A DNA stretch of 64,000 nt from Adiantum capillus-veneris (Eukaryota; Streptophyta; Polypodiopsida; Polypodiales; Pteridaceae): contig CM043964.1 in assembly GCA_014529385.2 (NCBI GenBank), positions 1,960,997 to 2,024,996 on the forward strand. The letters are read 5' to 3'. The notes beneath the pieces were generated by a model, which searched no databases, was not told the origin of the DNA, and was given only the letters and a program-made list of their open reading frames with translations. Positions 12,284 to 25,310 of this stretch are shown here, in pieces (position 1 is the stretch's first letter; each line of letters begins with the position of its first letter). A program made the translations under genes and the position numbers.

Positions 12284-15200
12284 TCAGTCCAAAAAGGGGA
12301 GTAATCCCAAAGCTTTGCGGAAAGCTTCAAGCTTCTCAGGAGACAATGACTTTGTGAAAAGATCTGCAAGGTTGTCCTGTGTTGGCACATAAGCCAAGCT
12401 GATCTCTCCTGCTGAGAGTCTCTCCCTGACATAGTGGTAATGCACCTCAATGTGCTTTGTGCGAGCATGAAAAACTGGGTTCCTCGCAACTGCCAATGCG
12501 CTCTGACTGTCAGTGTTGATAGTGTTGGCAATTTCCTGTCCGACACCCAAATCAGCCATAAGGCATCTAAGACATACACACTCAATCGTAGCTGTGAAGA
12601 CTGCCCTGTACTCAGCCTCACAACTCGAAGTGGCCACAGTAGGTTGCTTCTTGCTGAACCATGATATACATGAAATGCCAACCATGAAACAAAAACCACT
12701 TCTGGACATGCACTTGTCAAAACAACCAACCCAATCTGAGTTCGTAAAATCATGTAAGTCTTGCGGCAATGATCCCCCCTTGGGATAAAACAAGCCAAGA
12801 TGTAAAGTGCCACTAAGGTAGAGGAAATCCTCTTGACATCCTATCAATGCTTAGACCCTGGGATATGCATAAATCTACTGACCTTTGAGACTTCAAACTG
12901 AATATCCGGCCTCGTTTTGCATACATAAATGAGGCAGCGAACAGCAGTTTGGTAAAGAGTGACATCAGTAGGATCTCCAGCATCATGTAGACTCAACTTC
13001 AACCTGTTTTCATGGGAGTGCCAATAGGTTTGCAATCCTCAAGTCCAAACTTACATAGCAATGTCTCTATGTAGCTTTTCTGACACAAGGCAATATCACC
13101 ATCACACTTCTTAAACTGTATACCCAAGTAAAAATGCAACAGCCCCAAATCTTTCATCTTGAAAGTAGCATTCAAATCAGCCTTAAATTCAGCAATATGT
13201 CTCTGATTTGGTCCAGTGATCAGCAAATCATCAACATAAAGAATCCCAATAAGAAGTACATCACCCTCACACTTTACATACAATGTGCTTTCTGTTGGAC
13301 TGTTACGAAAGCCTCGTTTAACCAAATGAGTGTCAGCTTTCTCATACCTAGCACGAGGAGATTGCTTCAACCCATACAAAGCCTTCTTACATCTGCACAC
13401 TTTGTCCTCTTGTCCTTTTATGACAAAACCGCAAGGCTGCGTTACATAAACTTCCTCAAGTATGTCACCATTCAAGAAAGCCTGATTGATGTACATCCCA
13501 ACCAAAATGAGCTACCAATGCACATAGAAATGCACAGTAGTCATACGACAAGTGGGAGCAAAAGTCTCTTCATAATCTATGCCTTTTTGCTTGCATAACC
13601 CTTTGCAACAAGTCGAGCCTTGTGGCGATCGATCTCACCATCTGACTTGCATTTCAACTTGTAAACCCACTTTGTACCAATGGACTTTTTGCCAAGAGAC
13701 AAATCACATAAAGTCCATGTGTCATTTTCTATAAGTGCATCACATTCTGATTGCCTGGCAACCATCCAGTTTTTTGAATTCTGTGCTTCATCAAAAGATA
13801 GAGGCTCCTCAACATCATGTAAGCTAGTCACAGCCAAAGCATAACAAATTGATGCATAAGATGCATGGTGAGAGCCTGAACGAGTACAACTAGACAAAGG
13901 TGCATCCAATTTACTGTCACGTAAAGTGTGCACCAGACATTTTGGCATACCTCTAGCCTGCTCATTTTTAGCCCTTTCCTCATCAAGTATATCATGTACA
14001 TCTGCATTAGTAATAGGCTGATTTGCAGCATTTTCAGAAACTCCCATAGGCTGAACATTTGCGTCATTGGAAATTACATTTGTATTTCCACCACTGAAAA
14101 GAGGTAATAAAGTGTCATAAATATCCTGTGAGCTTACATTACTGTCTCTAGTACATGACAACAAGGGCTGAACAAAATCTTCCACAAACACTACATCCTG
14201 TGAAACCAGAATACGCTTTGTTTGCGGATGATATAACCTGTAACCTTTGCTTTCAACACTATAACGAACAAAAATACATTTGACAGCATTATCATCCAAT
14301 TTTCTGCGTTGTGTTTGTGGCACCAAAGCATATGCCAAACAACCAAAAACACGCAGGTGCTCAATAGAAGGCTTTCTATCATGCCATGCTTCATATGGAG
14401 TAATAGATTGCAAAGCTTTTGTAGGACACCTGTTTAGTACATAAGTGGCACAAATGATGGTCTCAAGCCAAAAAGAATGCGGCAAAGCTTGACTTTTGAC
14501 CATACATCGTGCCATTTCCGTTAGTGACCTGTTTTTCCTCTCAACAACACCATTTTGCTGAGGTGTATAAGGCGTTGTACATTGGTGTTTTATCCCACGA
14601 CTAGCCAAAAATGCATTAAATTCATGAGACATATACTCCCCCCCTCGATTGGAACAGAGGGTGCCCATAGTACAGTTTAAGACATTTTTAGCCATAGCCA
14701 GAAATTGTTTGAAGCACATAAAAACTTCACACTTCGCTTTAAGAGGAAATACCCATGCATGCCTGGAGTAATCATCAATGAAAGTCACGAAGTATAGGTA
14801 ATTGCCCAAAGACGGAGTTTGCATGGGCCCACAAAGATCACTATACACAAGCTGCAACCTGCACGTGGCCCGAAACTGAACCATCCTTTGGAAACTTAGT
14901 ACTCTGCATCTTACCTAAAATATAGCCTTCACAAACATGTTTGACAGGTTCTTCAAGAGGTGGTAAAGAAGCAACCATATCAGATTTCTGCAAACGCAGC
15001 AAACTGGAAAAAATCAGATGACCAAAACGTGCATGCCAAAGCTTTGCATCTGAAATAGCCCTTGAATCTTCAACAGCATTTGCAAAATTTTGTCCACACT
15101 TGTCATACAAAGTGAGATTATATAGCCCACGGCACAAAAGGCCAGATGCAATAATTTTATCACCAAAACTGAGATCATGAACTGTACATCTGTCATCCAC

Positions 15201-16552
15201 AAATTTAACTACAAGTCCAAGTCTAGAAAGTGCGGATATAGACAAGAGATTCTTCTTGATCCTAGGTACATAAAGTGCATCAAAAAGTGTGAAGGTACTG
15301 CCATTAGCAGCAGTAAGCACAATCTTTCCAACTCCTTGAACTGGATAAGAGGCATTGTTGGCAGAAGTGACAGAATTCCCATGAGGGACAGACTCGAGAG
15401 AGGTGAACAATTCACGATGTGAGGTAATGTGCTTTGTAGCACCAGTATCGAAATACCACACATGTGAATCTGCAGCAACTGACAAGCATGCATAATGGAT
15501 AGCAGGATTGTAAGTGCACTCTGTGCTAAAAGCCCATTCTGCATCAACATCTGCAACACAATCTCCTTTCACATAAGACTCAAGAATGGATGCATTTGTA
15601 GTGGAACTAACGTTTGCAGTGGAACCACCCTCTTTCTTCTTAGACTCTTTGGACTTCAACTTAGGACACGACTTGATCAAGTGATCATTAGCTTTACAAT
15701 AATGGCAATGCATATTATTTTGCCCTTATCACCAAAATTGCCAGACAAAGTGCTGCCAGTGGAAGCATTGGGAATAGAAGTTTTGCTACTCGCAGCAAAA
15801 CCATAAGAAGTGGCTGCATTGTTGTTACTACCCTTTCTTTGAGAAGCAATAAAAGCCTGTTCAACTACACGCTGTCTAGTCCTATTTTTAATGGAATGTG
15901 ACTCCTGCAACAACAATGTGCATAATGCATCAAACTTGACAACTTCTGGATTTCCTTGGGTCATAAGTCTCCAAGTACTAGCAAAAGTCTGGTAAGAATC
16001 TGGTAAGGCATCAAGAACAGTCTGCACAAGGAAACTGTCTGAAATGACTTCACCTGCAGAAATAAGGTGCTCATTGATATCCTTGACACTAGAAAGGAAA
16101 GTGTCCATATCATCTTCCTCATGCATAATCTTCGACTCCAACTCTTTACGCAACAAAGCAATTTTAGCCTCATTACGACTTTCATAAAGACCAGCCAATA
16201 TATCCCAAGCTTGTTTTGCAGTTTTTGCTTAATAAATGTGAGGAACAATGGTGCGCTTCATAGACAACACAATCAATGCATGAGCCTACGCATCCTTTAC
16301 ATCCCAACGAGCTTGTTCTGCCGTAGGCAAAACAACTCTATTAGCAGCAATCCTTGCAGCAAGACCTGCAACATCCTCAACATCGCCTACATTCTCAGAA
16401 CCAGGACGTACATCAATGCCATGCACAATGTTCTAGACGCCCTTTGGCACAAGAACATGTTGCATTATATAAGACCACATAGGGTAGTTGTCCCCATCCA
16501 ACTTGTCCTCAGCAGCACACATCTTGAACACATCTGTGCTGTTGTCAGCCAT
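12284..16552 (-). pseudogene. Copia gag-pol polyprotein, broken
   Basis: Reading from 16552 down to 12284, this is a copia polyprotein in the order gag, zinc knuckle (CHYCKANDHLIKSC), protease (WYFDTGATKHIT), GAG-pre-integrase, integrase (HARFGHL..., FIDDYSRHAWVF), RT (YVDDLLITG) and RNase H (SSCEAEYRAVF), ending LGLLPFLD. Domains are split over about six frames by small indels, near 12850, 13020, 13500, 13580, 14860 and 15690. Part of the RT start (the QSDIVTAF region) is lost. The protein is close to the intact one at 28707-32995 and would not be expressed whole. Confidence 0.93.
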
Positions 16553-16915
16553 GGTAAATGCTGCACCTGATGTGAAAACTGCCCGAAAATAGGAGAACTG
16601 GAGCAGGAACAACGCGTGCTATATAGAAAAAACCATAGAAGACTGTAAGACACCTGTTGTGCAAAAATCGGCACTAACAAAAAAAAGTGCACAAAATGAC
16701 AAAATAGCCTGTGTAGTACTGCCTGTACTGGAAACGAAGGCCGAAATGAGGCCGAATCAAAAATCTGAGCAGACTCGGCTCTTCGAGTTCTCCCAAAATA
16801 TTTGTCAGCCTGTGAACACTTGCCAAACCTCACTGTAATCGGAGAAAGTGAGCAGGCGTGTGCTGGATAAGCTGGTAACTAATCCCGGGAGGACGTAACC
16901 TACTTTGATACCAAT

Positions 16916-17142
16916 TGTTGGAATTAGGGTTGCAAAGAAATGCACACAGCTTGGAGAAGATGAAGGAAGCTCAAGGCACACAATAGAGAGTGTGTTACTT
17001 AGTGTGCAATGGAAAGATAGATAGCCCTAGAGTGATGGGCGTATATACAATGCTCGGGGGAAAAAACCTCCTAAAGAGGGAGAAAATGCCGCGACGGTCC
17101 TAGTGTGTTCACACACATCACTACAACATGTATATGGTAACA
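16916..17142 (-). repeat. 5' LTR of the degenerate copia element
   Basis: 227 bp, the same length as the LTRs at 28118 and 33071, with TG...CA ends. It carries the TATA-like GTATATAC that the partner LTR lost. Confidence 0.95.
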
Positions 17143-17147
17143 CTGCC

Positions 17148-17714
17148 ACCACAAGGAATCTCTTGCGTGTGCTGGCCATTGGTTTGTTGAAGGAGGACAT
17201 TAAATCTTCAGAACTTCTTGACTGTGTTGTGTGGGCGGGCCCGACTATGGGAACCAAGATCAAACTTGTTTGATGGTGCTTAAAGAAATGAGCAGGGAAA
17301 CGGGTCTATTGTAGCTCAACAAAAATGAAAATAGTTTGATGAAGCTTAAATTGAAGCATGATATGCAAATCACCGAAATGGAGCTATCAAGTTATTGTTG
17401 CTGGGGATGGAGTGCATGTTGAAACAGAGCCGGGCTCCATGGCTACTGACGGTGATGGCGGGGCACTGATGGCCGAGCTCCATTGCTTTTGTTGGCAATT
17501 GCGAAACAGTGGTGAGGGATGCAAATTGCTCCCCCAGAGGGCTGCCCCTTGCCACAGGGGAAGATTTGCAGGATAGGGTTACTTTTACATCTAGGTTTAT
17601 AGTTACGGGGAGAGAGATGGGGCTGAGGCTAACCGCCCAGCTAGGTGCCACCCTGCACTTGGTGCGGTGTTGCTGTGGCGACAGAGGGAGAGACAAGGGA
17701 ATCTAGAGACTATA
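17148..17714. other. Flank of the copia insertion; no gene recognised
   Basis: It may continue the retroelement interrupted at 11995. About 17600-17700 repeats the block at 11021-11125. No coding region can be supported. Confidence 0.5.
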
Positions 17715-20520
17715 GTGGAACTTTAGTGCTTTGGAATCTCTTGAAGAGTTTACGCGCCAGTTATTACAGGAGATGAAGCATCCCACGACTGCATCCGGAG
17801 TCATCCAGAGCTTGGCTTAGATGGTAGTGTAGTTACTCTTCTACACTCCTGATCATTTGAATTCCTACCTTCAGAGTTTTTTACACAAAGAATGAAGTTA
17901 CTTCCTGCTAGGAGACCATCTTGTGGTGGTCCGTGCATTTTCTAAGTGACTGTTGTAGTACAACGTATGTTCGACATCAGCTTCATCATCTATGGGCGTA
18001 GAGTCCTTGGGAGATCCATTCATTCCAGCCATCATTCAACGGTTGCACACTCGAAAGGAAGTGTGACTTGTGGGTTGCTATTGACACACCTATGCACGCA
18101 GCAAAGGAATGCACACGAGATATGGCCATGCTCATGGCATATGGGACTCCGACATTCCAAGAGAAAACACCACCGTCTTGGAAGGACAGACACTTACACG
18201 TCAGATCACTTGCTTACACAAGAGCATTTACATGCACTTACGGAGCTGCATTTTTGGACAACTGCATCGTTTTCGCAACAAGAAGGCAACGCTCATCTTT
18301 TCAACCCTAAATCTTGCCTTCCACTCCAGCTCGCCTTGCCGATCTTGTTCCTCTTTAGATCATCAGATTACTTCCACTACCACTTTCTTTGTTTTCAGTC
18401 CTCTAGGGATTCTGACATTGATTCCCCACCATCCCTAGACCCTCTAAACCGTTCCAGACCCTGCCAGGAGCGAACGAGCACACTGAAAATCAATGGACAG
18501 AAGTATTTTTATCACCTCGCAATCGCGTTTTTGGGTGGACAACAGCCTTTTTGCTTGTCTTTTTCACATAGGATGAAGTTAACTCCAACTAGGACACCAT
18601 CTCGTAGTGGTCTGCCGTTCGGGCCCTCAGTAACTGTTTCAGTACACAGTATCTTTGTCATTGGAGAGATCAATTCATTTCAGCCATAATTCAACCGTTG
18701 CGCACTCCAGAGAAGGTGGTGACTTGTGATTTTCTATGGACACACCTATGAACTCATTAAAGGAGTTGACATAAGATATAGCCATGCTCATGGCATATGG
18801 GATTCTGGCTCCCAGAGAAAACACCTCCATATTGGGTGGACAGACACCTACCACTTTACGTCAAGACGTCAAATCACTTGCTTACATAGAATTATCTACA
18901 TGGACATAGGGGGGGGATCTTTGATCTCTTCCTAGAAAAGTTCATGGCTTGGAATCTCTAGAAGAGTTTACCTACCAGATACAGGAGATGAAGCATCTCA
19001 TGACTACATTCGGAGTCATCCAGAGCTTTTTGCTTAGATAGTAGTGCAATTGTTCTTCTACACTCCTAATCAGTTGGATTCCTACCTTGAGAGTTTCTTA
19101 TACAATGGATGAATTTACCTTCTACCAAGACACCGTCTCGTGGTGCTTCGTGCATTTTCTAAGTGACTGTTGCAATACACAGTATGTTCGACATTGGCTT
19201 GATCATCTATGGGCGTAGAGTCCTCGGGTCATTCATTTCAACCATCATTCGACGGTTGCACACTCCAAAGAAAGTCGTGACTTGTGGTTTGCTATGGACA
19301 CACCTATGCACTCAGCAAAGGAGTGCACACGAGATATAACCATGCTCATGGCATATAGGATTCTGACATTCTCAGAGAAAACACCACCATCTTGGGTGGA
19401 CAGACACTTACCACTAAGTCTTGACCTTGACACATCAGATCACTTGCTTACACAAGAGCATCTACATGGACTTAGGGAGCTGCGTTTTTGGACAACTGTA
19501 TTGTTTTCTCAACAAGAAGGCAACGCTCAGCTTTTCAACCCTAAATCTTGCCTTCCACACCAGCTCGCCTTGCCGATTCTGTTGCTCTTTAGAGCATCAG
19601 ATTTCAGCTATACTCCCATTGCTACTTTCTCTATTTTTAGCAAACAAGGGGCTCTAACATTAATTCCCCACCATCCCTACACCCTCTACACTGTTCCGGA
19701 CCCTGCTGGGAGCGTACGAGCACGCTGAATATCAATGGACAGAAGCGTTTTTATCACCTCGCAATCGCGTTTTTGGGTGGACCACAGCCTTTTTTCTTGT
19801 GTTTTTTACATATGATGAAGTTACCTTCAGCCATGACATCATGTCAAAGTGGTCCATTTGGTCTCTCAGTGATTGTTGCAGTACACATTATCTTTGTCAT
19901 TGGGGAGATCCATTCATTCAAGCCACAATTCGGCAGTTGCGCACTCGAGAGGAGGTGGTGACTTGCACTTTGCTATGGACACACCTATGCACTCATCAAA
20001 GGAGTTCACATAAGTTATAGACATACTCATGGCATATGGGATTCTGACACTTCCAGAGAAAAAACCTCCATATTGGGTGGACAGACACTTACCACTTGAC
20101 ACCGGCTCGCCTTGCCGATCCTGTTCCTCTTTAGATCATCAAATTTCAGCCATACTTCCACTGCTATGTCTCTGTTGTCAGCCCACTAGGAGCTCTAACA
20201 CTGATTCCCCACTATCCCTACACCCTCTACACTGTTCTAGACCCTAACGGGAGCGTACGAGCACGTTGAAAATCAATGGATACAAATGTTTTTATCACCT
20301 GAAAATCGCATTTTTGGGTGGAAAACAGCCTTTTTGCTTCTGTTTTTTACATAGAATGAAGTTACCTCCAACTAGGACATCATCTCGTAGTGGTCCGTTT
20401 GGTCTCTTATTGACTGTTGTAGTACACAATATCTTTGTCATTGGGGAAATCCATTCATTCCCACCATCATTCGCCGCTTATGCACTCTAGAGGAAGTAGT
20501 GACTTGTGGTTTGCTATGGA

Positions 20521-20522
<2 letters not shown>
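17715..20522. repeat. Irregular tandem array of about 130-bp modules with alternating spacers
   Basis: A module beginning near GACTGTTG(T/C)AGTACA and ending near GTGACTTGTG recurs five times: about 17945-18075, 18628-18730, 19162-19280, 19868-19970 and 20405-20510. Two spacer types join the modules. One contains CTTTTCAACCCTAAATCTTG and AATCAATGGACA and is seen after modules 1, 3 and, shortened, 4. The other contains GCTTGGAATCTCTAGAAGAG, with a related copy before module 1. Open frames over the array (for example 17946-18689) differ between copies and carry no domain, so I treat it as non-coding. Confidence 0.8.

Positions 20523-20608
<86 letters not shown>
20523..20608. repeat. (CT)43 microsatellite
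   Basis: A perfect CT run that ends the tandem array abruptly in mid-module. Confidence 0.97.
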
Positions 20609-20611
<3 letters not shown>

Positions 20612-20995
20612 CCATTGCCTCCATTCGTCTTAGCTCCCCTTCTCTACGCTGCGAGACAGGACGTTGGGGCACTGGCGAGGAGTGTCATCGACTTTGCACC
20701 TTATGCCCTCGTCAAGTGCGAGAGAGTGAGTACCACACACTACTTGAGTGCTCAGCTTTTGACCACATTAGGTCCTCTTTTCCCCATATATTCAGCCATG
20801 AGCTCTCCCTACATACCTTCCTCTCCCAACCACGATGTGGACTCTCTATTGCGACGCTCATTTCAGCCATTTTTGAGCATCGAGAGTCACTTATGAACTC
20901 CACTCACACCACGTGACATGTTCATTTGGTCCCATAGGTCATATTTGACCTCCCAGGACGATAATAGAACTATCTATCTATCTATCTATCTCTCT
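20609..20995 (+). pseudogene. LINE-type 3' end with C-terminal zinc finger and simple-repeat tail
   Basis: The frame reads HRLCTLCPRQVRESEYHTLL then ECSAFDHIR, a C-x2-C...H-x4-C pattern like the zf-RVT finger after the reverse transcriptase of plant LINEs. It stops at 20916. The 3' region has GGTCATATTTGACCTCC and an ATCT/CT repeat, shared with the tails at 9884 and 11128. No RT remains, so this is a 5'-truncated copy, which is common for target-primed retroelements. Confidence 0.55.
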
Positions 20996-21196
20996 AATTT
21001 AATTTTCATGGTCGATTCGCACAATGTTTTTTGTAATCATAAGATTTTCTCTTTAATTTGCAATAATTTAATATTTTTAATAAATTTGAATCATCATTTA
21101 ATATATATAGGGTTAACACTCATTATATAATAACTATGTTCCTATGGTGTACAATCTTTTCGTAAGATTCTTAATTTATAATTTTGTCATACAGAT

Positions 21197-22609
21197 ATGG
21201 GAGACATGAAGCTAGCGAAACATCAACGAAAGTTCGTCTCCAAAGTGATTGTGAGACACTTCCATTACACGTCAGAGGCAGAGATTAGGCATTGTTTAAA
21301 CCCTATCACTCCGGAGCATTTTTATCAGCTTACAGAGACTCTAACCAAGTCTGTGTTTGAGCAGCTGCAGGCAGAGTTTGCACCAGCTATTTTTGACACA
21401 GCCCTCCTGACATCAGGTTCTTTAGTAAACATGGTCAAACACACCATTGGACAGATCATGAAAACCTTTCAAGAACTGAAAAATCCTGTAACTACTTCCT
21501 TGCCAAACATAGCTGAGCGCATACATCTTGTGCAACAGCTTTACACGGAGTTCAAGAGCAAGGAAAGTTAGAAAGAGCAGAAAAGTGTGAAAGAGTGGAA
21601 GCCACCTCTTCTGAAGCTGCTATTGAACCAGTAATCATTCTTAGAACAGAGCCTACAACATCATCCGTTGCTACATTAGACCTCTCTCAGCTACCACCTA
21701 TTTTACACCTTTTACCCGACACAGCCGTCTTCAATATCCAAGCTCCACAGCTGGGAGAGGGAAGATGGGCACATGTGAAGCGTGTGGGTGTCACACATCC
21801 TGCTTTCAAAGATCAAGTGTATGCTGCAAAAGTGTTCAAAGTATACTTACATGGGCCAACCATGGAGGACCAGGTCAAAGACGAAGCAACAATTTTGGAT
21901 ATTTCACATCGAGGTATTATCTACCCTCTTGCCATGGTGTGCCACGTGGAGTGACCAATGCTCATTTCACGATTTTTGGAATGGCCGCCATGTGGAGCAA
22001 TGGATCAAAGAATGCATTGCAGAAGGCAGCCAGCCTGTCATTCATGATTACGTACTCACTGCAAGAATAGTAGAGATATTCCAGGAGAATATTTTGAAGA
22101 TCATCAATGCTCTCCTCCAAACTCTAAAGTATATACATACGCATAACTACCTCCACAATGATCTACACTCTCGGAATATGATGCTGCATTTTGGCGAAAA
22201 AGGTGTTTACGCCGGCATTGTGGATTGGGGTTCATGCACCAAAATAAATACGATAGCCAATTTTCCTCCTCTACGCGATATGCAGATAGAAACTAGAAAA
22301 CAATATGAGAGAGATTATCCATGGGCAGCCCCCGAATGTATATCTAGTAATCCTCCCTCCTGGACCAAAGCTATGGATATTTATTCCATGTGTCATACAT
22401 GTAAACGCATTTTGAAGTGCTTACTAGAGTCCCAAGAACAAAGCAAGAGACATTTTTTGATTAATGTACTTGCTCATCTTGAAGCCGACAAGCGCCAAAA
22501 CCCCAAAACCCAGCCTAATGCTTTTGATCTCTCCTTATGTTTAAATGGTTCCCATAGAGTGAGTTACAACATTGTAATGACATCTGGCTTACGACCAACT
22601 GATGATTAA
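21197..22609 (+). pseudogene. Protein-kinase-like gene with frame breaks
   Basis: The first frame (21197-21571, MGDMKLAKHQRKF...) is a helical N-terminal region of unknown type. A second frame (about 21574-21954) carries a glycine-rich loop (LGEGRWAHVKRV) and the ATP-lysine strand (VYAAKVFKV). A third (to 22609) carries the catalytic loop HNDLHSRNMML, a DWG in place of DFG, and an APE-like WAAPECI. The key Lys, catalytic Asp, Asn and Mg-binding Asp are present. The HRD arginine is Asn. Frame changes are needed near 21570 and 21945. They could be indels or missed splice sites, but no convincing GT-AG pair was found. It could therefore be a recent pseudogene or a gene with sequence errors. The subfamily is not identified. 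Confidence 0.6.
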
Positions 22610-22963
22610 TGAAAACACAGTCTCATGATTTCATCATTGTTTTACTTTTGGTGTCAGATTTAATTGTATGTTTAATTGAACAAAATATCTATGTTTGTCA
22701 TTTGATATACTGTCCAATGTCAAATTAATTGAATGGATATTTAAAAGTAGTGACATGTTCACCTGATATGCCGATATGGAAAAAGAACTCAACCACGCTA
22801 AAGCTCAGCAAATTTTTAAAGAAGAACAAGTTAGATGTGGACAAGCAGATCTTTCTACTATTGCCAACATTGAAGAAGATGAATCTGAGCTGCAGGGCGA
22901 ACCATTAACCCTTAAAGAGTGCAAAAAGCTTTGCCCTAATCACTTTGTACGCCATCAACTATT
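22610..22963. other. No supported gene
   Basis: AT-rich. A plus-strand frame at 22776-23069 (MEKELNHAKAQQIFKEEQ...) overlaps the hAT remnant on the other strand. I could not decide whether it is real and see no domain in it. Confidence 0.4.
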
Positions 22964-23602
22964 TCAAATAAGTGGCAATGCAAAAGATACAGGTCCGTTA
23001 AAGCTCTCTGATTTGCAACATAAAGGAACCACAAATCCTTTTTTGGATGTACTCATCAAAGCATCTTGAAATATTGGATTGCGCATAGCATTGAATGATA
23101 TGCTACACGCAACAAATGCTTGTGTCCATTTTAAATGCAACTCAAGCAACCATTGTTTACCTAATGCTTCAGGCATTGTCTGTCCATTGGATGACGCTCT
23201 GCCGGGTTTGCTTGTGCTAGGAACTCCTCCTGATGTAGAAGCATGTCCATGAAGAGGGTTCAATTGAGAACTTTGAGCATTTACTTGAGTGGTACACACC
23301 TCTTCTGTTGCCTCATTGCATACAGATGGTTAAATATTTGCATGAATATCTTTAGAAACATCACCTTTATGTTTAGCTGCAAGAATCAACTTTACTTTGC
23401 GAGAATACATGGAAAATTTTTCATGAATATATTTTGGTGGTGCCCCGCACTTTTCAACAGTGCCGGTGACTTCAAATAAATGCTCTTTAATTTTTGTTGC
23501 ATTACCACTGAACTCGTGGCCATAGGATTTACATTTAAGTCGATATGTATTTCTCCCAGCTTTCAACTCATGCACATAACTCCACTCTTGTCCTTTCACC
23601 AT
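22964..23602 (-). pseudogene. hAT transposase N-terminus (BED finger, truncated)
   Basis: The start at 23602 gives MVKGQEWSYVHEL. A BED-type segment follows, KCKSYGHEFSGNATKIKEHL then TGTVEKC, in which the second zinc Cys of the usual pair looks replaced. After a low-complexity linker comes ACSISFNAMRNPIFQDAL, the opening of the DUF659 region of plant hAT transposases. One in-frame stop lies at about 23330-23332. The frame ends at 22964, before the catalytic RNase-H-like core and the C-terminal dimerisation region, so this is only a fragment. No terminal inverted repeats were located. Confidence 0.65.
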
Positions 23603-23665
23603 GATGCACAAAAGTAATTTGCTAGTAAAAACAAAGTCAATGATCATTTTCATAATCAAAATCAA

Positions 23666-24046
23666 TTAAAACATTAAATTAATTTAACTAACAATGATTG
23701 AACGAAATTAAAATAATTAAAAACAATGATTGAACAAAAATACAATAATAAAAAACAATACCATTAGATTACATATAAATTGCATCGATTTATCTGAAGT
23801 GCAAGCTTGTAGCTTTAACACATTACGATAATCAATAATTACGATTAAACAAAGTATTAAAATGATTATCATTATAAATTGCTATACATACAAGAGCTAT
23901 AAGTGACTTATTTAAATGTCAAAACGATAATCACTTACAATACTTGATAATTATCGTATCTATGTAAAGTGCGAACAAAAAGTTCTTACCCTTTACCATA
24001 GATTTTTAAGAGATTATCTATCTACAATGCGAGCATGTGTGTGCTC
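23666..24046. other. AT-rich DNA, no gene
   Basis: It contains imperfect inverted motifs such as AGTGACTTA...AATCACTT. It is continuous with 26631 onward across the LTR-element insertion. Confidence 0.5.
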
Positions 24047-24188
24047 TGTTGAGAGAGAAGGAGAGAGCACAGAAGTAGAACCCCAAAGTGTGTAGAATAC
24101 ACACATGAGATGATGTATATATAGAGGGGACCTGGGTGCCATATATAGAGAAGCCATATATTGAGTAGCTTCACATATAAGCTCAACA
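24047..24188 (-). repeat. 3' LTR of satellite-bearing LTR element, copy 1
   Basis: 142 bp. It includes a TATATATAGAGG segment that could act as a TATA box on the minus strand (CTATATATA). Confidence 0.95.
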
Positions 24189-24887
24189 CCCCCGCTCAAA
24201 TAAGGGTCCCTAACTGTGGATGAAAAAACCCTTGGGGGATCAAGGGAAAAACCCACAGCTCTATATACACCCACCGTTATATTATAAAAATCATTGAATA
24301 TACAAATGTTTACGAGGAGCTACATCACTCCTTTTACAATGAATGTTTTATGAGGAGTTACATTACTCCTATCAAATACAATAATGAATACAAAGGTTCA
24401 ATAAAGAGGTGTAAAAGCTATCGATTAGCTTGTAATCAAAAGTGTCTTCGTGAATCTGCTGTGTAGCTTGTCATCAATATCGCATCACCAAACATGTCTT
24501 CATGTTGTCATCAATATGGCATCACCAAACATATCTTCATAAATCTTTTATTGTCACCAAGTTTGTCTTCATAAAATCAATTCTTTGATCAATCCTACAT
24601 AGATCATAGACTCCAAAAAAAAAACATGTCATGAAAATTATTAGCATCGTTAATGAAATAATTACGTTCACAATGTCATAAGAGATGGTTCGCGATGCCA
24701 CTCTTTTGACGACATATATACGCACGACAACATATGGTACATAAAGTATAAACGTAAAAGTACAAAATGTGTGATTACGTGATACAAATGATATTTGTAT
24801 ATACTACATAAAACAACATTTTTCAATGTAGTGATCAATGAATACGATCAATGTATTAACAAAATATCATCATTATATCAATAAAAA

Positions 24888-25310
24888 TGAATAAATGATC
24901 ATGGTATCAACGAAAAGCATCATGATATCACCGAGAATAATCATTGTATCAACGAAACAACATCATGGCATCACCGAGAATAACCATGGTATCAACGAAA
25001 CATCATCATGGCATCACCGAGAATAACCATGGTATCAACGAAACAATATCATGGTATCACCGAGAATAACCATGGTATCAACAAAACATCATCATGGTAT
25101 CAACAAAAATCACCATGGAATCAACGAAATATCATCATGGAATCACCGAGAATAACCATGGTATCAACGAAATATCATCATGGCACCACCGAGAATAACC
25201 ATGGTATCAATGACATATCATCATGGTATCAAGGAAAATCACCATGACCAAAGTATTAACAAAACATCATCATGGTACCATCAAAATCACTATGGTATCA
25301 ATGAGAAATT
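24888..25310. repeat. Minisatellite in LTR element, copy 1
   Basis: Short alternating blocks such as ATCATCATGG(C/T)ATCA, CCGAGAATAACCATGG and TATCAACGAAA repeat with a period of about 44 bp. The same array is at 60945-61320 in copy 2. The frames over it are repeat artefacts. Confidence 0.9.

Larger units (their letters stand above)
11996..17142 (-). mobile_element. Degenerate Ty1/copia LTR retrotransposon (5147 bp)
   Basis: LTRs lie at 11996-12207 and 16916-17142, with target duplication CTGCC at 11991-11995 and 17143-17147. It is the same family as the element at 28118-33297, in opposite orientation. The primer-binding site beside the right LTR reads TGGTATCAAAG, a mutated match to initiator-Met tRNA. 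Multiple frameshifts and stops, plus LTR divergence, mark it as much older than its relative. Confidence 0.97.

Noticed and set aside
13134-16570. Plus-strand ORFs within the minus-strand copia
   Set aside because: Antisense shadows of the gag-pol frame.
17946-18689. 247-residue open frame
   Set aside because: It lies on a tandem array, and the other copies break the frame; no recognisable motif.
22776-23069. 98-residue plus-strand ORF
   Set aside because: Overlaps the hAT fragment on the minus strand and shows no domain; could not be supported.
24888-25310. CRISPR-like regular repeats
   Set aside because: Units and intervening sequence both repeat, there are no unique spacers or cas genes, and the array lies inside an LTR element of a eukaryotic genome.
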